Below, piece after piece: positions 1 through 7,298 of a stretch of DNA of 9,083 nucleotides. Source of the stretch: DASZXJ01 sp035545895 (lineage in GTDB: Bacteria; Planctomycetota; Phycisphaerae; Tepidisphaerales; Tepidisphaeraceae); NCBI GenBank assembly GCA_035545895.1, contig DASZXJ010000175.1, forward strand, positions 1 through 9,083, read 5' to 3'. Numbering within the stretch: position 1 is the stretch's first letter; the number at the start of each line of letters is the position of its first letter. Position numbers and translations under genes: made by a program. Under the pieces are notes generated by a model. The model made no database searches. It saw nothing but the letters and a program-made list of their open reading frames with translations, and was not told the DNA's origin.

Positions 1-57
1 AAGCGGCGGGGCTAAAATGGCGTTCGCGCTGTGCTGCGCGGGTTTTTGCGGTGTTGC

Positions 58-63
58 TACAAT
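58..63 (+). promoter_or_regulatory. -10 element of a probable leaderless nadE promoter
   Basis: TACAAT lies at 58-63 and is preceded by TG plus one base (55-57), giving an extended -10 (TGCTACAAT). Only seven bases separate it from the ATG at 71, so transcription would be expected to begin at or next to the A of the start codon. No convincing -35 hexamer is visible, which is tolerable for an extended -10. There is no Shine-Dalgarno sequence before this ATG. The promoter is inferred from sequence only. Confidence 0.5.
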
Positions 64-70
64 CTCCTCC

Positions 71-1753
71 ATGCGAGTTGCGTTAGCACAGATTAATCCG
101 ACGGTTGGCGACATCATTGGCAACAGCCGCAAGATCGTGGAGTTTGCCAATCATGCCAAAGCAGAAGGGGCCAAGCTGGTTGTCTTTCCGGAATTGGCGG
201 TGGTGGGGTATCCACCCAAGGACTTGCTGCTTAAGCCGGGGTTTGTCGATGACAACGTGCGGGCGGTGCAGGAGATCGCCCGGCAGGTGAGCGGGATTGA
301 CGTGATCGTCGGCTATGCGGCCCGGAATGCTCAACCCGTCGGGCGGGCGCTGCACAACGCGGCGGCCGTGCTGCGCGATGGAGCAGTCTCCAGCGTGCAT
401 TACAAAACACTCCTGCCGACCTACGACGTATTTGACGAAAGCCGCTATTTCGAGCCGGGGCCAAAGGATCAGCCGAATCAACTGGTGCGCATTGGCGATC
501 TGCCGATCGGGCTTTCGATTTGCGAGGATTTGTGGAACGACGAGCGATTGATCGATCGGCGTCTTTATCACCAGAACCCGATCGCCGACCTGACGGCTGC
601 GGGCGCGGAATTGATGATCAATTCGAGTGCTTCGCCGTTTGTGGTGGGCAAGCATGATTTTCGGCTGGAACTGTTTGGCGCGCAGGCCAAGCGATTTGGC
701 CGGCCATTGGTTTATGTGAACCAGGTGGGGGGAAACGATGAACTGGTTTTTGATGGAAATAGTTGCGTGCTGGATAGCCAGGGGCGGGTGATCGCGCAGG
801 CCAGGGATTTTGAGGAAGACTTGCTGGTGGTGGATGTTCCGCGTGGCGCAGAAAGTTTGCACGGGTGGGACGCCCGTGTCACGGGGTATGCCAAGGGAGT
901 TGAATCGATATATACGGCGCTGGTTCTCGGCTTGCGCGATTATGTGCGTAAGTGCGGATTTTCAAGCGTAGTTTTGGGTTTATCCGGCGGCATCGACAGC
1001 GCCTTGACGGCGGCCATCGCGGTGGCCGCGCTGGGTAAGGACAAGGTGCTCGGCGTGGCGATGCCCAGCCGATTCAGTTCGGATCATTCCGTCAACGATG
1101 CAAAAAAATTGGCCGCCAATCTGGGCATTCGCCTGCATATCGTGCCCATCAAGGATGTGCATGATTCGTACGAGAAAACGCTCAAGCCCATTTTCGCGGG
1201 AAGACCTGCTGACGTGACTGAGGAAAATCTCCAGGCGCGCGTGCGCGGCGCGCTGCTGATGGCCATCAGCAACAAATTCAATCACCTTCTGCTGACCACT
1301 GGTAATAAAAGTGAACTCGCGACGGGCTATTGCACACTGTACGGTGATATGTGCGGAGGATTGGCGGTCATCAGCGATGTGCCCAAGACCACGGTCTGGG
1401 AAATGTCCCGCTGGATCAATCACCATGAAGGGCGCGAAGTTATTCCGCAAAGCAGTATTGATAAAGTGCCTTCAGCGGAGTTGCGGCCCAACCAGACAGA
1501 CCAGGATAGTTTGCCGCCTTACGAGGTGCTGGACGAGATTTTGCACCGGTATATCGAGGAAGAAAAGTCGGCTGGCGAGATCATCGCGGATGGTTACGAC
1601 GCCGCGATCGTGACGCGAGTCATCAAGCTGATCGACCGCAGCGAATATAAACGCAGGCAGGCGGCGCCGGGGTTGAAGGTGACCAGCCGTGCGTTTGGGT
1701 TTGGACGAAGAATGCCGATCGCACAGAACTATTCTCCGAAGATTTCGCCTTGA
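71..1753 (+). CDS. nadE: Glutamine-dependent NAD+ synthetase
   Basis: This enzyme catalyses the last step of NAD+ biosynthesis: ATP-dependent amidation of nicotinic acid adenine dinucleotide using ammonia released from glutamine. The 560-residue protein has both expected domains. The N-terminal nitrilase-like amidase carries the Glu41-Lys112-Cys151 triad (contexts VVFPELAVVGYPP, HYKTLLPTYD, SICEDLWND). The C-terminal synthetase has the ATP pyrophosphatase loop SGGIDS at 305-310, TTGNKSE at 409-415 and the conserved VPSAELRPNQTDQDSLPPYE segment. The length matches the bacterial glutamine-dependent class rather than the short ammonia-only NadE. The frame stays open upstream to an ATG at 17, but that extension is unlike any NadE start, whereas MRVALAQINPTVGD is a typical one and sits just after a -10 box. 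The gene is convergent with the next one, 43 bases away. Confidence 0.97.
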   Translation: MRVALAQINPTVGDIIGNSRKIVEFANHAKAEGAKLVVFPELAVVGYPPKDLLLKPGFVDDNVRAVQEIARQVSGIDVIVGYAARNAQPVGRALHNAAAVLRDGAVSSVHYKTLLPTYDVFDESRYFEPGPKDQPNQLVRIGDLPIGLSICEDLWNDERLIDRRLYHQNPIADLTAAGAELMINSSASPFVVGKHDFRLELFGAQAKRFGRPLVYVNQVGGNDELVFDGNSCVLDSQGRVIAQARDFEEDLLVVDVPRGAESLHGWDARVTGYAKGVESIYTALVLGLRDYVRKCGFSSVVLGLSGGIDSALTAAIAVAALGKDKVLGVAMPSRFSSDHSVNDAKKLAANLGIRLHIVPIKDVHDSYEKTLKPIFAGRPADVTEENLQARVRGALLMAISNKFNHLLLTTGNKSELATGYCTLYGDMCGGLAVISDVPKTTVWEMSRWINHHEGREVIPQSSIDKVPSAELRPNQTDQDSLPPYEVLDEILHRYIEEEKSAGEIIADGYDAAIVTRVIKLIDRSEYKRRQAAPGLKVTSRAFGFGRRMPIAQNYSPKISP

Positions 1754-1796
1754 ACCGGACCCACGACAGAGCCGTGGACGTTGCTGGGAAGATCGA

Positions 1797-2516
1797 TCAT
1801 TTTTTGAAGATCATCAGATAGAAGAGCACGCCCACCGCATTCATCATCGTAAGGATCGCAACTTTGCCCAAGGCATCGCGCACGGCATCGGGGCAACTGG
1901 CGAGCGGGGCGTTGATGATTTCCAGAATGCGAACCAGGATTGAAACGCTCGCTTCTTCAGAGGGTGTGGATTGAGTGACGGCTGGCGCGATGACCTCTGC
2001 TGGAGCAGTGGCTGCGATTGCCGGCGCGGGTTCGGGCTCGACCGGCGTTTTTGCAACTTCGGCGGCTGGGGCTGGTTTTTCCGGGACGGGTATTTCAGCA
2101 ACTGTTGATTCGGCGGAGCGGGATTCAGCAGCCACGGATTCAGAAGGCGCTTGCGGCTCGGGGGTTGCTTCTTGCAACGCGGCGCGCTCGGCCGCGGGAC
2201 CTGAGGGGATTTTAGCAACCGGTGCTGGCGCTACCGCTGTTTTCGCGCCCTGCTTTTCATCCAGCGGCGATTCCTGGAGCTGTTTGAAAAGTTCATCAAA
2301 CTGCGCAGCCATTGGATCGTCAGCGGCGGGGGGCGCATCGACAGGAGCGGGCGCGTCGGTTTCGGTTTCGGCGGCGGATATTTTCGTGTCGCCGGACTCG
2401 GCGAGCATGCGGTCGATTTCCTGGCCGGCGAGCTGCGAAAGCAGGTCGTCAGCGCTGGTCATCGGCGCAGCGGCATTGCCTGGCGAATCGGGAAGTTCAA
2501 CGGCGGTCTGACCCAA
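1797..2516 (-). CDS. Ala/Pro/Glu-rich tail-anchored protein of unknown function
   Basis: I do not recognise this 239-residue protein. It starts with two short acidic helical stretches (around residues 22-42, DDLLSQLAGQEIDRMLAE, and 66-85, with DELFKQLQ). A long low-complexity linker of Ala, Pro, Glu, Val and Ser follows to about residue 185. The C-terminus is better ordered: an amphipathic stretch around 190-215 (ILVRILEIINAPLASCPDAV), then one hydrophobic segment (about 218-237) ending in FKK. There is no signal peptide, so it is probably a tail-anchored inner-membrane protein with most of its mass in the cytoplasm. The ordered ends and disordered middle suggest a linker or scaffold role, which is inference. 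The start is TTG, supported by AAGGAG five bases upstream; an in-frame ATG at 2462 has no such site. Frame, codon usage and hydrophobic end make a real gene likely. Confidence 0.72.
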   Translation of the reverse strand: MGQTAVELPDSPGNAAAPMTSADDLLSQLAGQEIDRMLAESGDTKISAAETETDAPAPVDAPPAADDPMAAQFDELFKQLQESPLDEKQGAKTAVAPAPVAKIPSGPAAERAALQEATPEPQAPSESVAAESRSAESTVAEIPVPEKPAPAAEVAKTPVEPEPAPAIAATAPAEVIAPAVTQSTPSEEASVSILVRILEIINAPLASCPDAVRDALGKVAILTMMNAVGVLFYLMIFKK

Positions 2517-2521
2517 AACGA

Positions 2522-2527
2522 CTCCTT
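2522..2527 (-). promoter_or_regulatory. Shine-Dalgarno site selecting a TTG start
   Basis: Read on the minus strand this is AAGGAG, followed by five bases (TCGTT) and then TTG at 2516-2514. It is one of the best ribosome binding sites in the window and is the main reason for choosing the TTG start. The overlapping TAAAAA (2526-2531, minus) could instead be read as a -10 box nine bases before the TTG. If that were the promoter, the ribosome site would be excluded from the mRNA. Confidence 0.55.
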
Positions 2528-2639
2528 TTTACGGTCCGCGGCGCTCTTTGGTGAGCAATTCTCCGAAGTGCGCCTCCGCGCCCTTATCGGACGAATTTGC
2601 AATCAGGATAACTTCCGAGCCGCCAAATCTCAACGATTC

Positions 2640-2668
2640 TTGCTGGAAAGTGTGGGTTGGCTGATAAT
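2640..2668 (+). promoter_or_regulatory. Probable rsmE promoter (leaderless type)
   Basis: A -35-like TTGCTG (2640-2645) and a -10-like GATAAT (2663-2668) are separated by exactly 17 bases. Seven bases separate the -10 from the GTG at 2676, so the mRNA would begin at or within a base or two of the start codon. The -35 matches the consensus only in its first three bases. Confidence 0.5.
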
Positions 2669-2675
2669 CCCCCTT

Positions 2676-3377
2676 GTGGCCCGTCGAATTTACCTCGCTC
2701 AAACACTATCGGCCGGTGGCATCGAGCTTGATTCGAGGCAGGCCCATCATGTCCGTGACGTTCTGAGGCTAAAGACCGGCGATACGGTTGAAGTCTTCGA
2801 CGATGCGGGCCATTCGGCGTCAGCGACCATCGAAACCTGCGATGCCAATCGTGTATGCGTGCAGGTAAAACAGGTTCAAGAAGTTTCGGAATCGAGGCAA
2901 ATCATCGTCGCCTCGGCGGTGCCCAAGGGGAATCGCGCGGATTGGATGATCGAAAAACTGAGCGAATTGGGCGTGAGCCGATTCATCCCATTGGAAACAT
3001 CCCGAAGCGTGGTCCTGCCGGCGGGGAAGGGCAAATACGACCGCTGGCGGAGAATTGCGACCGAGTCCGCCAAGCAGTCGCGCCGAAGCGGAGTCATGCA
3101 GATCGATGAGTTGATCTCACTCGACAAGCTGCTTGCATCGAGTGAAGTCAAAGGCGTCTACCTTTCCACAGAACCCGATGCCCGATCGATTTCATCCTTC
3201 ATCCCTCATCCTTCATCCTTTCTTCTGATTGGCCCCGAAGGCGGCTGGACGGATGGCGAGACATCACTGATGAAATCGTCCGGCTTGACGGCGGCGAAAT
3301 TGACAGGGACCATCCTCCGCGTCGAAACCGCAGCGGTATTAGCTGCGGGGATTGTGCTAAGCGCTCCAAACAAATGA
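2676..3377 (+). CDS. rsmE: 16S rRNA (uracil1498-N3)-methyltransferase
   Basis: RsmE methylates N3 of U1498 in 16S rRNA using S-adenosylmethionine and acts on the assembled 30S subunit. The N-terminal PUA-like part (RRIYLAQTL, then AHHVRDVLRLKTGD) is followed by a SPOUT methyltransferase domain. That domain carries VPKGNRADWMIEKLSELGV, a Ser/Lys/Arg-rich stretch (TESAKQSRRSG), and the trefoil-knot SAM motifs IGPEGGW (GPEGG at 186-190) and LRVETAA (214-220). Starting at GTG 2676 gives 233 residues, a normal RsmE length and a normal N-terminus. The open frame extends to a GTG at 2568, but the added residues are unlike the family. The variable linker before GPEGG is encoded by a heptanucleotide repeat. 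An intrinsic terminator starts at the stop codon. Confidence 0.93.
   Translation: MARRIYLAQTLSAGGIELDSRQAHHVRDVLRLKTGDTVEVFDDAGHSASATIETCDANRVCVQVKQVQEVSESRQIIVASAVPKGNRADWMIEKLSELGVSRFIPLETSRSVVLPAGKGKYDRWRRIATESAKQSRRSGVMQIDELISLDKLLASSEVKGVYLSTEPDARSISSFIPHPSSFLLIGPEGGWTDGETSLMKSSGLTAAKLTGTILRVETAAVLAAGIVLSAPNK
3193..3220 (+). repeat. Heptanucleotide tandem repeat inside rsmE
   Basis: Four consecutive 7-bp units with consensus CATCCTT (3193-3199, 3200-3206, 3207-3213, 3214-3220). Only the second unit differs, as CATCCCT. The repeat lies in the coding sequence for residues about 173-182 of RsmE, just before the GPEGG SAM-binding motif, and encodes the low-complexity linker SSFIPHPSSF. The unit length is not a multiple of three. 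Confidence 0.9.
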
Positions 3378-3408
3378 AAAACGCCCACGGTGCCGCCGTG
3401 GGGTTTTT
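3377..3408 (+). terminator. Intrinsic terminator after rsmE
   Basis: A perfect 7-bp GC-rich stem, CCCACGG (3384-3390) with CCGTGGG (3396-3402), has a 5-nt loop (TGCCG) and is followed by G and five T (3404-3408). Five A (3377-3381) precede it, so a minus-strand transcript would also meet a stem followed by T, and the signal could act in both directions. It begins at the last base of the rsmE stop codon and ends 13 bases before the next start. Confidence 0.85.
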
Positions 3409-3421
3409 AAGGGAAAGTTTC

Positions 3422-4030
3422 ATGAGTCAATTTCAGTGGCCGCCGCAGTTGCCGTATCAGCAACCGGGATATTCGTACGACCCTTATGCCGCTTATCTTG
3501 GACCAGCGCGCCGCGCAGGATTGCTTATGGTCGTCATGGGCGTGCTGATGTGTGCAGCCGCGTTTTGCTGCGGGCTCATGTCGGTCCTTCCACGCGAGCA
3601 GATCGAACAGCAGCTTCGCAACATGCAGCAGTCAGGTCAGTCGATCTCAGCGGAAACGCTGCGGCTGGGCGCGTTCATCGTTGCGGCGTTTCTGGTGGGC
3701 ACGGGAATCCCCATGCTGGTCCTGGGTTTTTTCGTCCGCAAAGGCGGGCGCGGCTCGACAATTACTTCCATTATTTTAGTTTCACTGCTCATATTGGTTT
3801 CCCTGCTCATGATCATCGCAGGCCGGGCACTCGTCTGGATTTTGCCCCTTGGTTTATTCGTATTGCTGATGATTTGGCTGGTACAGTCGCTGCGTGCGAG
3901 CGGGCAATTGCAGATGATGCAGATGCAATATCAGCAGCAGTATTGGCAGCACGTGCAGCAGCAACAAATGTACGCCCAGCAGCAGATGCAACCCGGTCAA
4001 CCGCCGCCGGTGCCGCCGCCGGGCGCATGA
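3422..4030 (+). CDS. Four-helix membrane protein with Gln/Met/Pro-rich C-terminal tail
   Basis: Unrecognised 202-residue integral membrane protein. A Pro/Tyr/Gln-rich N-terminus (residues 1-30) precedes four predicted hydrophobic segments at about 32-56, 82-105, 113-133 and 137-157. Positively charged clusters flank them (RR at 30-31, RKGGR at 106-110). The region between segments 1 and 2 is polar and helical. The tail from 158 is rich in Gln and Met (runs such as QMMQMQYQQQYWQ and QQQQMYAQQQMQ) and ends PPPVPPPGA. Such Q/P-rich tails are common in small uncharacterised planctomycete membrane proteins; no function should be inferred. ATG 3422 is chosen because the frame's earlier start (3374) lies in the rsmE stop and terminator. 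AAGGG sits upstream at 3409-3413. No independent promoter is obvious, so expression may depend on read-through of the preceding terminator or on a promoter inside rsmE. Confidence 0.75.
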   Translation: MSQFQWPPQLPYQQPGYSYDPYAAYLGPARRAGLLMVVMGVLMCAAAFCCGLMSVLPREQIEQQLRNMQQSGQSISAETLRLGAFIVAAFLVGTGIPMLVLGFFVRKGGRGSTITSIILVSLLILVSLLMIIAGRALVWILPLGLFVLLMIWLVQSLRASGQLQMMQMQYQQQYWQHVQQQQMYAQQQMQPGQPPPVPPPGA

Positions 4031-4046
4031 TGGAAAGAGGGGTTCG

Positions 4047-4127
4047 ATGAGCCTGCCGTCCAGCAGCGCCACCGCGGGCACGAACCAAGATGGAAAAGGC
4101 GTGACGATGACGGTCGGCTTACAGTGA
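4047..4127 (+). CDS. Possible 26-residue small ORF
   Basis: ATG at 4047 follows AGAGGGG (4036-4042) with four bases of spacing and opens a 26-codon frame (MSLPSSSATAGTNQDGKG...) ending in TGA at 4125-4127. It overlaps the 3' end of the convergent trpS by 9 bases and starts 17 bases after the membrane-protein stop. There is no hydrophobic segment or recognisable motif. The ribosome site is the only support, so this is a weak call that could easily be chance. Confidence 0.2.
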   Translation: MSLPSSSATAGTNQDGKGVTMTVGLQ

Positions 4128-5213
4128 AATTTTCCGCGTGAAATAGTCTTGTTTCATCGCTTTCTTCGCCAGTGCCAGCGTCTCTTCAGCCACCTCGTTG
4201 GCGCGCGCGGTGCCCTTGCGAAGCACATCCAGCACGTCGTCGGGCCGGCTCTCAAATGCCTTGCGCCGCGTGCGGATCGGCTCGATCAGCGCATTTAATA
4301 CCTCGACCAGCTTCTTTTTGATGACGACATCTCCCACTTTTCCGTTTCGATAGGCGTCCTGCTGCTCTTTGACCCAGTTTTGGTCGGGGTTGAAGATTTC
4401 CTGGAAAGCCCAGAGCGGATTTTTGGATGGATCGGTTTCTCCGGGGTCGGTGGCGCGAAGACGCTTGGGGTCGGTATACATCGACATGACTTTTTTCTGC
4501 ACCGTGTCGGCGTCGTCGGAAAGGAAGATGGCGTTGTTCAACGACTTGCTCATCTTGAGCAGATTGCCGTCCGGGGATGGCGCACCAATGCCGACCAACC
4601 GTCGGACCCGGCCGAGCTTGGCGTCGATCACCGGAAAAAGTCCGCCGGCTTTGAGATAGTCGCGATCCTCGGTGTGCGGATTGACGCCGCAATAAAGCTG
4701 ATTGAATCGCCGCGCCACTTCACGCGTCATCTCCAGGTGCGGTAACTGATCTTCCCCAACCGGGACGAGTTGCGGCCGAAACGCCAGAATGTCAGCGCAT
4801 TGTCCAACCGCATACATGGGAAACCCAAACGGGTAGACATCCCCCAGGTTCTTGTCCTTGATCTCCTGCGTGAGCGTGGGATTGCGCATTACGCGATTGA
4901 ACGGGATGAGCATGGCAAAGAAAAACGTCAGTTCATCAATGGCGGGCACTTCGCTCTGGATGAACATCGTGCTCTTGTTCGGATCGATCCCGACCGCAAG
5001 CCAGTCGGTAGCGATGTCGATCACACTCTGGCGAATATCCGCAGGTTTGTCGGATCGCGTCGTGAACGCGTGTTTGTTGGCGATGAGGAAGAAGCATTCA
5101 TACTGATCCTGAAGCGCCAGGCGAGTCTCAATGCTGCCGACATAGTGTCCTAAATGCAGGCGACCGGTGGGCGTGTCGCCGGTGAGAATACGCGGTTGTG
5201 CTGCTGAATTCAT
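4119..5213 (-). CDS. trpS: Tryptophan--tRNA ligase
   Basis: A class I aminoacyl-tRNA synthetase that activates tryptophan with ATP and charges tRNA-Trp in the cytoplasm. The 364-residue protein has the class I HIGH-type signature as HLGH (20-23, within GDTPTGRLHLGHYVGS) and a perfect KMSKS loop (220-224). Typical TrpRS segments are also present, such as NPTLTQEIKDK, YPFGFPMYAVGQCADIL and VPVGEDQLPHLEMTREVARRFN. It is slightly longer than the common bacterial form of about 330-350 residues. The frame extends upstream to 5309, and another ATG lies at 5222. A TGCTATAAC -10 box abuts 5222, so transcription must begin downstream of it, and ATG 5213 is the start consistent with that. The gene is divergent from the GT41 gene and convergent with the membrane protein. 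Confidence 0.97.
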   Translation of the reverse strand: MNSAAQPRILTGDTPTGRLHLGHYVGSIETRLALQDQYECFFLIANKHAFTTRSDKPADIRQSVIDIATDWLAVGIDPNKSTMFIQSEVPAIDELTFFFAMLIPFNRVMRNPTLTQEIKDKNLGDVYPFGFPMYAVGQCADILAFRPQLVPVGEDQLPHLEMTREVARRFNQLYCGVNPHTEDRDYLKAGGLFPVIDAKLGRVRRLVGIGAPSPDGNLLKMSKSLNNAIFLSDDADTVQKKVMSMYTDPKRLRATDPGETDPSKNPLWAFQEIFNPDQNWVKEQQDAYRNGKVGDVVIKKKLVEVLNALIEPIRTRRKAFESRPDDVLDVLRKGTARANEVAEETLALAKKAMKQDYFTRKISL

Positions 5214-5222
5214 GGCCGGCAT

Positions 5223-5231
5223 GTTATAGCA
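5223..5231 (-). promoter_or_regulatory. Extended -10 of a probable leaderless trpS promoter
   Basis: On the minus strand this reads TGCTATAAC, an extended -10 with the hexamer TATAAC at 5228-5223. Nine bases separate it from the ATG at 5213, placing the likely transcription start within about three bases of the start codon. No clear -35 hexamer is seen and there is no Shine-Dalgarno site before this ATG. Confidence 0.55.
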
Positions 5232-5400
5232 GGGGACGGCTTTGAAGGCACGAGAAGGGAATGCAACCCATCGGAAAGAGCAGAGCCATGAATCATGAAG
5301 GGGTGGCACGAAGAAGATGAAAGCATTGATCGCACGTTATGATTCACGATGCAATCTTCGACACCGATTTGTCGGCTTCCTGGCTCTTCGCTTTCGACGG

Positions 5401-5406
5401 TATAAT
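5401..5406 (+). promoter_or_regulatory. Consensus -10 of a probable leaderless GT41 gene promoter
   Basis: A perfect TATAAT hexamer with eight bases between it and the ATG at 5415, so the mRNA 5' end should fall at or just before the start codon. Nothing resembling a Shine-Dalgarno site lies in the intervening bases. A -35 element is not convincing: the 17-18 bp position reads TCCTGG or TTCCTG. Confidence 0.6.
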
Positions 5407-5414
5407 TCCGTTCA

Positions 5415-7298
5415 ATGCCCGATACTCCCGAATTTCATCGCGCTCAATGCATCGAGCTGCGTCAGCAAGGCAAGCTCAATGAAGCCATGAAGCACATCAA
5501 GCGGGCGTTGGAACTGCGTCCCGATTATCCAGCCGGTTATTACAACATGGCCGCGATTTTCATGAGCATGGGCCGTGCCGATCAGGCGGCAGTAGCGTGG
5601 CGCAAGGCGATCGAGCTCAAACCGGAATATTACCAGGCCTGGTCGTCCCTCAGTGCGGCATTGCGACGCCTGGGCCGGCACCAGGAAGCCGTCGATGCCG
5701 CCGCCAAAGCCGTCGGTTTCAAACCAGATGACCCCGATGCGCTGCTGAACATGGCCAGTTCCCTGTGCGGTGTCCGGCGGTTCGATGAGGCTGCCGTGCA
5801 GTTCGAGCAATTGCTCAGGCTGCATCCCAATCACGTCGCGGGTCATAATAATTACGGCAATTTGCTGGCGGACATGGATCGTCCGACGCGAGCGGCCGAG
5901 CAATACAAGGCGGCGATCGCGCTCGACCCGAACATGGTCGAAATCGTCAACAACCTGGGAAATGTCTATAAATCCGCCGGCCAGATCCGCGAAGCAATTG
6001 ATTGTTTCCGGGAGGTGCTCGCCAAAAGACCACGTTCGCCGCATTTGCACGGCAATCTGCTGCTGACGCTGAATTGCACCATCCAGGCGGATACGGGTCT
6101 GCTGGCCGAGCATCGGGATTGGGCAACCAAACATGCCGATCCACTTTTGCCCGCGAAAATCGAATTTCCCAATTCCCGTGATCCTGATCGCAAGTTGCGC
6201 ATCGGATATGTCTCCGCCGATTTCAGAAGGCATTCGGTCGCTTATTTCATCGAGCCGGTCATCCGGGCGCATCATCGCCAAAACGTCGAAGTCTTTCTCT
6301 ATGGGAATATTCTACAGCCTGACGATATCACCCGTCGTATTGCCGGGATGGCGAAGCAATGGCGATCGATTGCCGGCGTCGACGATGCTCGAGTGGCGCA
6401 AACGATTCGGCAGGATCAGGTTGACATTCTCGTCGATCTGTCCGGCCACACCGCAAACAACCGGCTGCTGCTCTTTGCCCGCAAGCCCGCGCCCATTCAG
6501 ATCACATATTTGGGCTATCCCAATACAACCGGCATGAAGGCGATGGACTACCGCCTGACCGATGGCCAAGCCGATCCGCCAGGCCTGACGGAATCACACC
6601 ACACTGAAAAGCTTTTGCGTTTGCCGCAATGTTTTTTATGTTTTCGTCCCGCCGACAACGCTCCGCCGCCGCGGCAACTCGGTCGCGATGATCCATCCAC
6701 GATCATCTTTGGCTCGTTCAACAATTTCGCCAAGGTTTCTCCGCAAACATTGAGCCTGTGGGCAAATGTGCTGGCTGCGGTGCCCAATTCGCGGCTTCTG
6801 CTCAAGGCCGAGTGTCTTGGTGAATCAACCGTGCAGCAAGCTTTGCGGTCCGACTTCGCCGCCTATGGCGTCGATCCTGCCCGGATCGATACACTTGGCC
6901 GTGAACCGTCGTTTCTGAAGCATCTGGAGACTTATCATCGAATTGATATCGGGCTTGACACGTTTCCGTATCACGGCACGACCACCACCTGCGAAGCCCT
7001 CTGGATGGGTGTGCCGGTCGTTACGCTCGCGGGGCACGCGCACGTCTCCCGCGTGGGAGTGAGCCTGTTGAACGCGATTGGCTTGCCGGAATTGATCGCG
7101 AGGCATCCGGATGAGTTCACCACGATCGCAGCGGAGCTTGCGCGCGACCACGCGCGAAGACGACGAATATCATCCGTTCAACTTCGCGAACAAATACGCT
7201 CATCGGTTTTGATGGATTCGAAATCGTTCGTCGCAGGACTGGAAGAAATCTACCGGAAAGTTTGGCGCGATTGGTGCAACCAAAGCGCGGCCCTTTAG
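5415..7298 (+). CDS. TPR-repeat GT41 family glycosyltransferase (SPINDLY/O-GlcNAc transferase-like)
   Basis: A 627-residue protein. About six consecutive 34-residue tetratricopeptide repeats fill residues 3-206 (for example GKLNEAMKHIKRALELRPDY, GRADQAAVAWRKAIELKPEY, DRPTRAAEQYKAAIALDPN). A GT41 catalytic region follows from about 258. Visible family landmarks include GYVSADFRRHSVAYFIEP with His273 (aligning by motif with human OGT His498), DILVDLSGHT, IQITYLGYPNTTG, and FNNFAKVSPQTLSLWANVL with Lys440 (matching the sugar-nucleotide-contacting OGT Lys842). LDTFPYHGTTTTCEALWMGVPVVTLAG is also present. All key residues are present, so the enzyme is probably active, transferring a sugar from a nucleotide donor to Ser/Thr of protein substrates recruited by the TPRs. 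Donor and targets are unknown; bacterial relatives also include SPY-like O-fucosyltransferases. It has no signal peptide, so it is cytoplasmic, and it is monocistronic in appearance. Confidence 0.93.
   Translation: MPDTPEFHRAQCIELRQQGKLNEAMKHIKRALELRPDYPAGYYNMAAIFMSMGRADQAAVAWRKAIELKPEYYQAWSSLSAALRRLGRHQEAVDAAAKAVGFKPDDPDALLNMASSLCGVRRFDEAAVQFEQLLRLHPNHVAGHNNYGNLLADMDRPTRAAEQYKAAIALDPNMVEIVNNLGNVYKSAGQIREAIDCFREVLAKRPRSPHLHGNLLLTLNCTIQADTGLLAEHRDWATKHADPLLPAKIEFPNSRDPDRKLRIGYVSADFRRHSVAYFIEPVIRAHHRQNVEVFLYGNILQPDDITRRIAGMAKQWRSIAGVDDARVAQTIRQDQVDILVDLSGHTANNRLLLFARKPAPIQITYLGYPNTTGMKAMDYRLTDGQADPPGLTESHHTEKLLRLPQCFLCFRPADNAPPPRQLGRDDPSTIIFGSFNNFAKVSPQTLSLWANVLAAVPNSRLLLKAECLGESTVQQALRSDFAAYGVDPARIDTLGREPSFLKHLETYHRIDIGLDTFPYHGTTTTCEALWMGVPVVTLAGHAHVSRVGVSLLNAIGLPELIARHPDEFTTIAAELARDHARRRRISSVQLREQIRSSVLMDSKSFVAGLEEIYRKVWRDWCNQSAAL

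Noticed and set aside
83..862. 259-codon frame antisense to nadE
   Set aside because: Runs fully within a well-supported gene and its composition (His/Arg/Gln-rich) is typical of an antisense shadow.
1975..2511. 178-codon frame on + opposite the Ala/Pro-rich gene
   Set aside because: Gly/Ala/Ser-rich complement of a low-complexity gene. The minus-strand frame has the ribosome site and membrane anchor, the plus frame has neither.
2568..2675. N-terminal extension of rsmE
   Set aside because: The 36 added residues do not resemble RsmE, and the promoter at 2640-2668 would lie inside the coding sequence.
5214..5309. N-terminal extension of trpS
   Set aside because: The extension is not TrpRS-like, and the -10 box at 5223-5231 lies within it.
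5412..6281. 289-codon frame antisense to the GT41 gene
   Set aside because: Lies over the TPR and early catalytic region, whose protein sequence is clearly conserved; no independent motif or start signal.
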